64,000 bases of DNA from Granulosicoccus sp. (GCA_023301725.1 JALZUD010000012.1:24196-88195), one strand, 5' to 3'; counted from the first letter of the stretch, positions 41,597 to 50,855 are shown. Translations and numbers: made by a program. The notes: generated by a model not told the origin, from the sequence alone.

Positions 41597-42250
41597 ATCT
41601 TAAAGACAGCGACGAGCCTGGTTCTTGGTTTTATTCTGTACGCCATGCAGCCGCTGACCGTACTAGGTTCTTCAATCGATGAGGCGCAGCTACAGACGGC
41701 CCGTCAACTCGCTCAGAGTACGGCTTGGCCGCAGTTCACATCACGTAGCGTAGCGCCGAAAGACGCAACCAACCACCCCCTAGGTGTGCAAACCCTGTCG
41801 ATCGAAAAGCGTGAGCAAAAAAAACGATCGACCCTAGCACCAGAGCACGTGTCAATGTTGGTTTATCAGTTTCATTACGAGTTGGCACAGGCTCGTATGC
41901 TTGTCGTCGATACAGCCACTGAGCGTGTCCTCGATAGTCACCCTGTCGCAAGTGTTCATCTACCTCTGAATCAAACTGAAATTGATTTCGCCGTCAACCT
42001 TGTCAACATGCAATCTGCGCTGTTGGACAAATTTCGAGACGAACAAGTACGAAGTGGTCGAACACCCTTCACACAACTGGAACAGCTTGATGTGAAAGCA
42101 AGCATCTTCGAACCTAGAGACATCAACAATGCCTGCGCCGTCCAGCGTTGTGCCTTGCTGTCCTTATTCGACCAAAGCAACACCGTATTTTCAACCGAAC
42201 CTGTTGTGAATTTGCAAACCTTTGCCGTCACACTGCTGGGCGATCGCTAA
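41597..42250 (+). CDS. Secreted protein resembling N2/N3 domains of copper amine oxidase
   Basis: ARMLVVDTATERVLDSHPVASVHLPLNQTEIDFAVNLVNMQSALLDKF...CAVQRCALLSLFDQ...EPVVNLQTFAV. Called from in-frame ATC at 41597 (restores a signal peptide); first ATG is 41645. Confidence 0.5.
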   Translation: MLKTATSLVLGFILYAMQPLTVLGSSIDEAQLQTARQLAQSTAWPQFTSRSVAPKDATNHPLGVQTLSIEKREQKKRSTLAPEHVSMLVYQFHYELAQARMLVVDTATERVLDSHPVASVHLPLNQTEIDFAVNLVNMQSALLDKFRDEQVRSGRTPFTQLEQLDVKASIFEPRDINNACAVQRCALLSLFDQSNTVFSTEPVVNLQTFAVTLLGDR

Positions 42251-42256
42251 ACCATC

Positions 42257-43432
42257 ATGAGAATCTCTGTCTACAGCCAATGCCGAATCGGTGTTCTTTT
42301 GCTTGTGAGTTCGGCATCTCTATGGCTAAACCCAGTTCACGCGAACTTTACGGGTTGCGGTGAAGATATGGAACTCACCCAAGCGTTTAGCTCAGGTGCT
42401 GCATGGCAATTGTGTGCAGCCGTAAGTGAGCAACACGGCGTGGATGTCTCTTCCGTACATTACCGAGCGCCAGGTGATACGTCTCGGTCAGTATTATTCA
42501 GGGCACATGCGGCCCAAGTTCTCATGCATTACCACGATGAGACTGAACCACGGGCGCAGCTGGGAAACGACAATACCGGACGCCTGCTTTCAATGACGCC
42601 ACAGAATTGTGCCGGCACTATTCTATCGGACAGCCGTGGACAACCCACTCTTTGCAGCCAAGTGCAAGATAACGGCATTCTGGCAAAATTTGCACAAACA
42701 CCGGCTATTCAGAGTCAACAATGGGTTTTGACTAGTGCGCTGCAGCGTGACGGGCTAATCTGGGCCACCTCAATCACGTTTGCAGAAGATGGTCAGATCA
42801 CACCCGCCGTCTCATTATCCGGAAGGGGAAAATCACTCAATTCGGCAGGGTCGATCATTGAAGAATCAGCTGACACTCTGGCCAGTGCAACAGTGCTCGC
42901 TACATGGCGTCTGATCTTCAATCTTGACGATGGCAATTTTGACCAGATTCACCAGTTTGATTTTGTTCTTAATGAACAATTAGGGAATCAGCGGCCCATG
43001 CAGGTCACCTCAATGCCTAGCGAAACATTTGCCAATGTTAATCGCGAGCAGTTTCGTGGCTGGCTAGTGTCCGACCCAACCGGCACGGGTTTCTATCTTG
43101 ATCCCTCCAATAGCGGCTTTGGTTACGTCAGTGGTCAGTACAATTGGGCAAATTTTGATATTGCACTAACTCGTCACAATGAGTGCGAACGCTATTCCCA
43201 GCACAATTTCAGCACAGGCTCTGCCGATAACCAGTCAACGTGCGGCACGTCGCTGGACGATTATATGAATAACGAGGATCTACAGGGGGCACATCCTGTT
43301 TTGTGGTTCAGTCAGAGCCGTTCACTATCGCCCTCATCGGAACACTGGCCTATCATCAGCAACCTACAACAGAGTTTTACGCTACTCCCCTACGACTGGA
43401 CAGATGCATCGCCGTTTGAGGTGGCACAATGA
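42257..43432 (+). CDS. Copper amine oxidase catalytic-domain-like secreted protein, catalytic residues lost
   Basis: Signal peptide; HPVLWFSQSRSLSPSSEHWPI aligns with [21 protein letters not shown]-type CuAO motif, but Tyr and His ligand positions are substituted. Confidence 0.6.
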   Translation: MRISVYSQCRIGVLLLVSSASLWLNPVHANFTGCGEDMELTQAFSSGAAWQLCAAVSEQHGVDVSSVHYRAPGDTSRSVLFRAHAAQVLMHYHDETEPRAQLGNDNTGRLLSMTPQNCAGTILSDSRGQPTLCSQVQDNGILAKFAQTPAIQSQQWVLTSALQRDGLIWATSITFAEDGQITPAVSLSGRGKSLNSAGSIIEESADTLASATVLATWRLIFNLDDGNFDQIHQFDFVLNEQLGNQRPMQVTSMPSETFANVNREQFRGWLVSDPTGTGFYLDPSNSGFGYVSGQYNWANFDIALTRHNECERYSQHNFSTGSADNQSTCGTSLDDYMNNEDLQGAHPVLWFSQSRSLSPSSEHWPIISNLQQSFTLLPYDWTDASPFEVAQ

Positions 43433-45090
43433 ACAATGCAACTTCACGATCGGCAGCTTTTGTGTCGAATGTCAAAACCCAATGCATAAGCGTATCGTTA
43501 CTCTTATTGTTAGGTGTGTTTTCTTTGCTTACAGGTGCTCCAAAAGCGCACGCAAGCGAGCCCAATTGCGCAGCGGATTCAAGAATCACACAGCACTTTG
43601 ACAATGGCGCCACATGGGATCTTTGTTGGGAATCGCGCGTGCGCGAAAATCTGGTCCTCAGTGACGTTCACTACACTCCTCCCGGACAAGACGCTTTTAG
43701 AGTGCTTAGCTCAGGACGCCTTAGTCAATTGCATGTGGCATACGACGATAGCGACGTCACGTACAACGACGTCACTCAGTTTGGCTTAGGTGGCGGCTTT
43801 CTGATCACTCTGACCGAGGCAGAATGCCCCACGGGACAATTACTTAATATACAAACCAGACCGGCTTTGTGCAGTTGGCTTAAGCATGGAGACAATGGAT
43901 TCAGAACTCCAACACAAGCCGTCAGCGCAGATAGCTTGAACCTGTTTTCTATTTCACAGGTGGGAGCCTACTCATACATAACCAGCTGGACCTTCTATGA
44001 CGATGGAACAATAGAGCCAAGTGTCGGCGCCACTGGCGCTTTGCAGAGAAGCTCGGACAACATAGAGGAACCTTATGGACGCGTGCTCAAAGGCGATCCC
44101 GATACATTGTGGCTGTCGCATACGCACACCTACTATTGGCGTCTTGATTTTGACCTGGGAGAATCCGCTACAGACGATACTGTCGAAGAGCTAAAATACC
44201 TAGTGGACGCACAAGGGCTACGTACCCGTGACACCACAGTGTTTACCACTGAACAAGCAAGACGCATTGATCCTGACGCACAGCAATTCTGGCGAATAAT
44301 GGATTCAACATCACCGCAAGCAGTGGGATTTCAAATTGAACCTACCAGAAATGGCCATCGATTCGAGCGTAAGGAAGTAGAGCCGTATACCGACTTCGAT
44401 TTCTTTGTGACAGTGGGCAACGACTGCGAACGATTCGCCAGCCAGAACGCTCGGTTTAACCCCGATTGTCTGAATCATGTGCTGCAGTATGTAGATGATC
44501 AGAGCGTCGTGAACGAAGATATCGTGCTCTGGAATCGTGTGTCATTTCATCACACACCTCGCAGCGAAGATCAGCGGCACATGCACGCGCACTGGGACGG
44601 CTTTAAAATTGCGCCTGTGAATCTTTTGAACGGCACAAGCACGTTGGCGAATCAGCCCAACACCCAGCCTGAGTTTGCGGACTTGCCAGACAGACAATCA
44701 CCCATCGGCGAACTCGTGCACGCAGATATGATTCGTGCCATCGACGTAGACGGAGACCTGCTGAGCTATTCGGCTGTGGGCATGCCTCCAGGGCTCGAAC
44801 TGCGGGTGGATGGTCACGTTCACGGCTTCCCTGAGCAGACGGGCACCTTTCGGGTGCAAGTGACAGCGCGAGACGATCTCAGCAAAACTGACGCTGAATT
44901 CGTTTGGCTTATTGAAGGCTCCTCAGACTCAGCCGACTCACAAGTGGCGGAGAACACAGCCACTGATACCGCCAATGACTCATCGACGAGCTCGGGGCAG
45001 ATCGCCCCGTCGCTGCTGGCCTTGCTGTTCAGCTTTTTCTGGATAAGGTTGAGTTCGCGTGGCCATAGAGCTCAGTGGACAAGGCGGTAA
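43429..45090 (+). CDS. Copper amine oxidase catalytic-domain-like secreted protein with Ig-like domain and C-terminal TM/Arg tail
   Basis: YNDVTQFGLG, ISQVGAYSYITSWTFYDDGTIEPSVGATG, LSHTHTYYWRLDFDLG, DIVLWNRVSFHHTPRSED match CuAO catalytic motifs in order; ATGA overlap with upstream gene. Confidence 0.72.
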   Translation: MNNATSRSAAFVSNVKTQCISVSLLLLLGVFSLLTGAPKAHASEPNCAADSRITQHFDNGATWDLCWESRVRENLVLSDVHYTPPGQDAFRVLSSGRLSQLHVAYDDSDVTYNDVTQFGLGGGFLITLTEAECPTGQLLNIQTRPALCSWLKHGDNGFRTPTQAVSADSLNLFSISQVGAYSYITSWTFYDDGTIEPSVGATGALQRSSDNIEEPYGRVLKGDPDTLWLSHTHTYYWRLDFDLGESATDDTVEELKYLVDAQGLRTRDTTVFTTEQARRIDPDAQQFWRIMDSTSPQAVGFQIEPTRNGHRFERKEVEPYTDFDFFVTVGNDCERFASQNARFNPDCLNHVLQYVDDQSVVNEDIVLWNRVSFHHTPRSEDQRHMHAHWDGFKIAPVNLLNGTSTLANQPNTQPEFADLPDRQSPIGELVHADMIRAIDVDGDLLSYSAVGMPPGLELRVDGHVHGFPEQTGTFRVQVTARDDLSKTDAEFVWLIEGSSDSADSQVAENTATDTANDSSTSSGQIAPSLLALLFSFFWIRLSSRGHRAQWTRR

Positions 45091-45102
45091 AGGGCCATAC
45101 CA

Positions 45103-45135
45103 GGTAGAAAATACTCGATTGGCGGTATTTTTACC
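45103..45135 (+). terminator. Hairpin after CuAO-like operon
   Basis: GGTAGAAAATAC ... GGTATTTTTACC with one bulge, 12 nt after the stop. Confidence 0.4.
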
Positions 45136-45294
45136 TTCTAAACCGAGCACTAAGGCGATGAACAATAGAATTACAATTTGGTAAGATACCCCCTAGGCCA
45201 TAAGCAGACAGCCCAAACCTCGCAGCGACGCGCGAGACGCGGACTTTCTCTTTTTTTCATTTAGAAAAACACAAAGCCATAAGGAGTGTGCCCT

Positions 45295-47199
45295 GTGAAA
45301 CGACTAATTTTTATTCTTGCTTTAGCCATGTTGATGGCCGGATGCAGCACTTCTGACTCTGACACCACCAGCGGTGAAAAAAGCGCTGGCGCTAATGATT
45401 CAGATCCTATCAACCCTGTTGAGCCTGCTGATCTAGACGAGCCTGCTGATCTGGTCGAGCCTGCCAAGCCGCAAGGGCCTGCAGAGCCCACCGCCCCGCA
45501 AGAGCCTACAGAGCCCACCAACCCTGAACAGCCTACAGAGCCCACCGACCCTGAACAACGTGTTCTACTTCCAGTTGACACCACAGGCGGTATTTTCGTG
45601 CCTTCGGCTAGCGATCTGGTTGAAAATACAGACTTATATCTGGAGGATGGCTATGCAACACCAAACGTTATTCGTGTTGACGTCAGAACGGTAACGACTC
45701 CGGGTAATTGCACAGTAGATGACGATTCAGGCTGCACCTTAGACGACGTCGAGGCGGACGTCATTGACAACGACGAACTCACTGTCGATATCGAAGTGCA
45801 TGTGAGTGCTGATGATTTTGCCGACGATGGATCTATCAGCAATGCCAGCATGAGACAGCGTGGCGGCGGTGCTCGGTTTGCTGACCAAAAATCTTTCCGC
45901 ATAAAACTCGACAGTAAAAATGATCTGTGGCGAAACGAACGTTTTCTTCAGTTAAATAAACACCCGTTCGAATCCTCGCGTATCCGCAACAAAGTGGCGT
46001 TTGATGTGATGAGTCAAATACCTCATTTGCCGAGTATGCGAACTCAGCTAGTTAACCTGTGGGTAGACGATGGTGCAGGCCCGGTTGACTATGGTCTATT
46101 CACGCATGTTGAGCGTCCGAATGACGACTACCTTGAGCGCCATGGCTTGGATAAAGATGGCAACCTATATCAGGCAGAAGATTTTCGCTTTGATGCCGAT
46201 GATCTAGAGGACATAGCGGTTGACGAGGATGGCGACCCTCTAAGCGACGTACGTTTTGAGAGTGTTCTTGATATAAAAGAAGGCAAAGATCATCGAGGCC
46301 TTTTCAACATGATGAGCGCTTTACACGATCCAGATAGGGAATTCGAGTCGGTGCTTGAACAATATTTCAATCTGAACAACGTTAAAACCTGGATGGCTGT
46401 GAATATCTTGCTTCAACAGGCGGACGCAACACGACATAATTATTACCTCTACCAGCCGTCCGACTCAGAAAAATTCTACTTCCTACCGTGGGATTACGAT
46501 GCCGCTCTAAAAGACTGGGATGAACCGGAAAACAACTATGAACGTGAGCCATTACGGGTTCGCACAACGTTTGGTTATTCGACGTCCTCTGAAAATTTTT
46601 TTACGACGCGTTATCTTCAACAATCAGGCATCCATGACGAGCTGGTGGAAGCTACTGCTTATATTCGTGAAAACTACATGACTGATAGCTTCATGACGGA
46701 GACCACTAACAACCTCACCATGGCAGCTTCGCCTTTCCAACAGCGTGCACCTGACAGCACATACAACCAATTCTACAGAGAGTCGTCTAGCCTAGCAGTG
46801 GCTGAAAACCCGCGCATAAATGAACAGGCGCATCGTGAACTTTTCCATATTCCTACTCCACCCTACTTGCATGAACCTGAACGCAATGGTGATCAATGGC
46901 GATTTTCATGGGCACCAGCGTTTTCTGTGACGAGTCAAGAGTTAAGTTATGATCTTGAGATAGCGAATAATCCCGACTTCAGCGCATCAAGTACGGTTGT
47001 CAATATCGACAACATAGCTGATAGCGATGATGTTATCGCCGTCGATGTTGATGCTTTGTCACTACCCACCGGTACCTACTACGCTCGATTAACAGCTAGG
47101 CCCAATAATGAGCCAGGCAGATTCTGGCAAGTGGCAAACAACATTTTCGATTCTGAAACTGATCGATACTTTGGTGTCATTACGTTCGACGCCCCTTAG
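45295..47199 (+). CDS. CotH kinase family lipoprotein
   Basis: GTG start, lipobox LMAGC; MRQRGGGARFADQKSFRIKLD, LQLNKHPFESSRIRNKVAFDVM, YGLFTHVERPNDDYLERHG, LPWDYDAAL. Confidence 0.85.
   Translation: MKRLIFILALAMLMAGCSTSDSDTTSGEKSAGANDSDPINPVEPADLDEPADLVEPAKPQGPAEPTAPQEPTEPTNPEQPTEPTDPEQRVLLPVDTTGGIFVPSASDLVENTDLYLEDGYATPNVIRVDVRTVTTPGNCTVDDDSGCTLDDVEADVIDNDELTVDIEVHVSADDFADDGSISNASMRQRGGGARFADQKSFRIKLDSKNDLWRNERFLQLNKHPFESSRIRNKVAFDVMSQIPHLPSMRTQLVNLWVDDGAGPVDYGLFTHVERPNDDYLERHGLDKDGNLYQAEDFRFDADDLEDIAVDEDGDPLSDVRFESVLDIKEGKDHRGLFNMMSALHDPDREFESVLEQYFNLNNVKTWMAVNILLQQADATRHNYYLYQPSDSEKFYFLPWDYDAALKDWDEPENNYEREPLRVRTTFGYSTSSENFFTTRYLQQSGIHDELVEATAYIRENYMTDSFMTETTNNLTMAASPFQQRAPDSTYNQFYRESSSLAVAENPRINEQAHRELFHIPTPPYLHEPERNGDQWRFSWAPAFSVTSQELSYDLEIANNPDFSASSTVVNIDNIADSDDVIAVDVDALSLPTGTYYARLTARPNNEPGRFWQVANNIFDSETDRYFGVITFDAP
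45484..45558. repeat. 27-bp in-frame tandem repeat encoding Pro/Glu-rich linker (EPTxPxEPT)
   Basis: Two full and one partial unit of GAGCCCACCnnCCCnnAACAGCCTACA-like sequence. Confidence 0.85.
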
Positions 47200-47210
47200 C
47201 ACGGCCCACT

Positions 47211-47232
47211 AGGCACCGCTTTGGCGGTGCCT
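47211..47232 (+). terminator. Hairpin downstream of cotH-like gene
   Basis: AGGCACCGC TTTG GCGGTGCCT, perfect 9-bp stem, short T content after. Confidence 0.6.
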
Positions 47233-47808
47233 TCAACACAGCTTCAAACATGCCATGGTGCAGGATGCACTTTTACCTCCTAGCCCGTTTACATCTCCTG
47301 GCCCAATTCCCCTATGCGGTTTCTATAGCTTCTAAGGCTTCTAAGGCTTCGCGCCATCCGAATTGTCAACAATTCGACGTAGTCTGGCCTCCACTGTGGG
47401 CTGAGGCATTCTCCAAAATATCTCGTTTTTCTAGTTTTATGAGCAAAACTGGGTGTCAAAGTTGATTTATTAGCTTAAATATCTTGGCGTACGCTGGTAA
47501 TTCAAAAATAGAAATCAGTAGTGAAAATAATGACTTAGTGCTTTCCTGTGTCGCGTTAGTCGCAGATCCACTCACAAAGTTGGCACAAGCGCTATTCCGC
47601 AACTTCCATACTACTGTACAATGAACTCACCGTTAGTTTGTCTTGATAGGTAGTGATCCTCTTGTGCGTTCGGTTTTAAGCGTGCAGGATGCAACCACGA
47701 CCAGCTCAGCGTCAAATGTACCTATTTGAAGCAGTGCCAATCGTAAATCAAGACTGATGTAGCGCAGTAGTTGACAACAACACGATAACTACCTTCACTG
47801 GAGGAATT

Positions 47809-48783
47809 ATGATCAAGAAATTACCATTACTAGTAACAGGTGCTCTAGTTGCACTTTCTCTCAATGCTAATGCTGCCGAGAATTGGAAAGCCTGGAACGT
47901 TCACAACGATGGCCACCCGAATACCACAGCAATGGCCCGCTTCTCTGAGCTTGTCGACGAAGCCACAGCTGGCGAAGTTACAGTCAATGTATTCAACGGT
48001 GGCGTTCTTGGCAACCAGCCTGATGCACTTGAGCAAGTTCGCTTAGGTGCCATTGAACTTGGCAATTTTAATCTTGGCCCTATTGGTCCTATTGTTAAAG
48101 AAGCCAACCTCGTGTCATTACCATTCATCTTCAAAAGCGTGCCACACATGTTCCGCGTTCTAGATGGTGAAGCTGGTGAGACCATCGCCAACGCTATGTC
48201 AGATGCCGGTCTTAAACCTCTTGCATGGTTCGATGCAGGCGCTCGTTCGTTCTACGCTCAAAAGCCTATCAATGCTCCAGCTGATGTTGAAGGGTTAAAA
48301 ATCCGCGTTATGAACAACGATCTGTACACGTCCATGATTTCAGCAATGGGCGGCAACCCTTCACCAATGGCTTTCAGTGAGGTTCAACAAGCTCTGAAAA
48401 CAGGCGTTGTTGATGGTGCAGAGAATAACCTGCCTTCATTCAACAATGTTGGCCACTACGAGGTAACTACCAACTACTCACTAAGCGAGCATTTGATTAT
48501 CCCCGAGTGCATCTGTGTCAACACAGCAAAGTTCGACGCTTTGTCTGCTGACATGCAAGATGCTGTGCGCGGTGCTGCTCAAGAAGCTGCTGTTTACCAA
48601 CGCGAGTTGTGGGAGATTCAGACAGGTGAAGCTCGTACAAAGGTTGAAGCTGCTGGTATCGTAGTTAACGAAATCGAAGACAAAGGCCCATTTCAAGAAG
48701 CCATGGTTAGCGTCTACGACGACTATCTTTCAGCCAATCCTGACATGACTGCATTGGTAGATCTTGCACGTTCAACTGAGTAA
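47809..48783 (+). CDS. dctP: TRAP transporter substrate-binding protein DctP
   Basis: Signal peptide; FNGGVLGNQPDALEQVRLGAIELGNFNL, GLKIRVMNNDLYTSMISAMGGNPSPMAFSEVQQALKTGVVDGAENN. Confidence 0.95.
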   Translation: MIKKLPLLVTGALVALSLNANAAENWKAWNVHNDGHPNTTAMARFSELVDEATAGEVTVNVFNGGVLGNQPDALEQVRLGAIELGNFNLGPIGPIVKEANLVSLPFIFKSVPHMFRVLDGEAGETIANAMSDAGLKPLAWFDAGARSFYAQKPINAPADVEGLKIRVMNNDLYTSMISAMGGNPSPMAFSEVQQALKTGVVDGAENNLPSFNNVGHYEVTTNYSLSEHLIIPECICVNTAKFDALSADMQDAVRGAAQEAAVYQRELWEIQTGEARTKVEAAGIVVNEIEDKGPFQEAMVSVYDDYLSANPDMTALVDLARSTE

Positions 48784-48797
48784 TTTTTGACGCTTTA

Positions 48798-48826
48798 CGG
48801 AGTCTTTGGCTTTGCCAAAGACTCCG
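48798..48826 (+). terminator. 13-bp stem-loop between dctP and dctQ
   Basis: CGGAGTCTTTGGC TTT GCCAAAGACTCCG, perfect inverted repeat. Confidence 0.75.
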
Positions 48827-49025
48827 CTTATCAAAGTCTGACCAAAGGCTAGTCAAAAATTAGCCATACTCTAGCCTCATATTGATCTCACGCTAGTGTT
48901 CATAAAATTTCGCGTTCTAAAAACTTATATAGCGATGAGTCTTAACTATCTCTGAATAGGTATTGCTCGAAATTTTATCAAGACAAGGGTAGACGTAACT
49001 AGTAGTACTGTATCTAATAGTATTT

Positions 49026-49565
49026 ATGAGAAACACAATGCACGACTCACCCAAGACGCCTACTATTTTAAAAAAAGTAGATTGGGTATCAGACCATCTA
49101 TCCCGCCTGTGCCTCCTACTCGCAGGCACTGCCATTGTGGCTATGACTGTAATGTTTGCCTGGCTGGTTTTTGGACGCTATGTGCTAAACGACACGCCCA
49201 CGTGGATTGAACAGGTGTCACACCTGCTATTAATGGTAATAGCTTTTCTCGGGGCTGCAGTAGGCGTTCGTGAGGATACTCATTTATCTGTCGTCTACTT
49301 CCGAACAGCAGTGCCGTCCTCAATTCGCACAGCCTTCGTCTTTCTAACCGATTTAATGATGGCAGGCTTTGGTGCCCTAATGTTTATTTACGGCCTTGAG
49401 TTAACAAAATTCAAATGGGCCTCGCTTATCCCACTTATTCAGGTTCCAGAGGGCCTGCGCTCACTGCCTTTGACAATTTGTGGTGTCCTGGTATTTCTTT
49501 TTTCATCCACTCACCTTGTTCGCCTGTTAATGGGGTTGGACAAACGTAAAGACAGCATAGAATAA
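49026..49565 (+). CDS. dctQ: TRAP transporter small permease DctQ
   Basis: FAWLVFGRYVLNDTPTWIEQVSHLLLMVIAFLGAAVGVREDTHLSV. Confidence 0.93.
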   Translation: MRNTMHDSPKTPTILKKVDWVSDHLSRLCLLLAGTAIVAMTVMFAWLVFGRYVLNDTPTWIEQVSHLLLMVIAFLGAAVGVREDTHLSVVYFRTAVPSSIRTAFVFLTDLMMAGFGALMFIYGLELTKFKWASLIPLIQVPEGLRSLPLTICGVLVFLFSSTHLVRLLMGLDKRKDSIE

Positions 49566-49574
49566 GAGGCACCC

Positions 49575-50855
49575 ATGGGACTCCTGCTACTACTTGGGGT
49601 ATTTACCCTCTGTGTCATTATCGGCTTACCAGTGGCTTTTGCTCTGGGCATCTCGGCTGTGGCCGCTATTTCTTACGAAGGCATACCTTTGCTCATTGGC
49701 TTCCAGCGAATCGTCGCTGGCATCAATGTGTATTCACTCATGGCTATTCCTTTCTTCATCTTCGCCGGTGAGCTCATGTTTCACGGTGGTATCGCCATAC
49801 GGTTAGTGCGTTTTGCGCAGAACGCGGTCGGTGCTGTTCGCGGTGGGCTTGGGATAGTCAACGTGTTTTCATCTATGCTGTTCGGCGGCATTTCAGGCTC
49901 TGCCATTGCTGACATATCAGCGTTGGGCTCAATCCTCATTCCAGTGATGAAAGACAAAGGCTACGACGCTGACTACGCTGTCAACGTCACAGTTACCTCT
50001 TCTATAGCTGGCATTATTATCCCACCCAGCCACAACATGATTATCTTCGCCCTAGCCACAGGCGGAGCCGTTTCCATACCCAAGCTCTTTTTAGCAGGAG
50101 TTGTGCCGGGCGTTCTGATGTGTACCTGCTTGGCTGTCGCTGCTTATATCGTTGCTGTAAAACGCGGATACGGTGCCGAAAAATTTCCCGGATGGACAGT
50201 ACTTGCCATTAGTTTTTTTAGTGCGATCCCTGGCCTGCTTACTGCCGTTATCATTGTTGGTGGTGTGCTTTCTGGCGTCTTTACCGCTACAGAGTCTGGC
50301 GCATTCGGCGCACTCTACGCTTTCGTGGTCACCGTCGTGGTTTACCGAAGCCTCAACTGGGCAACCTTCAAGGTGGCTGTTGTGTCCTCGGTACGCACAA
50401 CCTCCATGGTGATGATTCTCATAGCGTGCGCTGGTGCTTTTGCATACATGCTGACTATCTTCCGAGTGCCCAACCTGACTGTAGAATTCCTGACGGGGCT
50501 CACTGACAATCCCATTTTAATCCTGTTAATGATCAACGTCGTGCTGTTAATGCTTGGCATGATTATGGACATGGCAGCCTTGATACTTATCTGCACTCCT
50601 ATATTTCTACCCATCATGAATACGCTGGGTATCGATCCACTACAGTTTGGAATGATACTTCTTGTTAATCTGGGCTTGGGCTTGTGTACACCACCGGTGG
50701 GATCCTGTTTATTTGTGGGCTGCGCGGTAGGCAAGCTACCCATGGAAAAAGCAATACGCACCATCTGGCCTTTTTATATCGCCATCTTTACAGCTCTAAT
50801 GCTGATCACCTTTATCCCGGCTATATCGCTAACGTTGCCTAAACTAATTAGTTAG
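49575..50855 (+). CDS. dctM: TRAP transporter large permease DctM
   Basis: GLPVAFALGISAVAAI, GISGSAIADISALGSILIPVM, IIPPSHNMIIFA, LGLCTPPVGSCLFVG. Confidence 0.95.
   Translation: MGLLLLLGVFTLCVIIGLPVAFALGISAVAAISYEGIPLLIGFQRIVAGINVYSLMAIPFFIFAGELMFHGGIAIRLVRFAQNAVGAVRGGLGIVNVFSSMLFGGISGSAIADISALGSILIPVMKDKGYDADYAVNVTVTSSIAGIIIPPSHNMIIFALATGGAVSIPKLFLAGVVPGVLMCTCLAVAAYIVAVKRGYGAEKFPGWTVLAISFFSAIPGLLTAVIIVGGVLSGVFTATESGAFGALYAFVVTVVVYRSLNWATFKVAVVSSVRTTSMVMILIACAGAFAYMLTIFRVPNLTVEFLTGLTDNPILILLMINVVLLMLGMIMDMAALILICTPIFLPIMNTLGIDPLQFGMILLVNLGLGLCTPPVGSCLFVGCAVGKLPMEKAIRTIWPFYIAIFTALMLITFIPAISLTLPKLIS

Noticed and set aside
47250-47465. 71-aa ORF between cotH-like gene and dctP
   Set aside because: No SD, no domain; repeats (TTCTAAGGC) drive composition. 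Likely noncoding.
50342-50764. 140-aa minus-strand ORF opposite dctM
   Set aside because: Shadow ORF of dctM.
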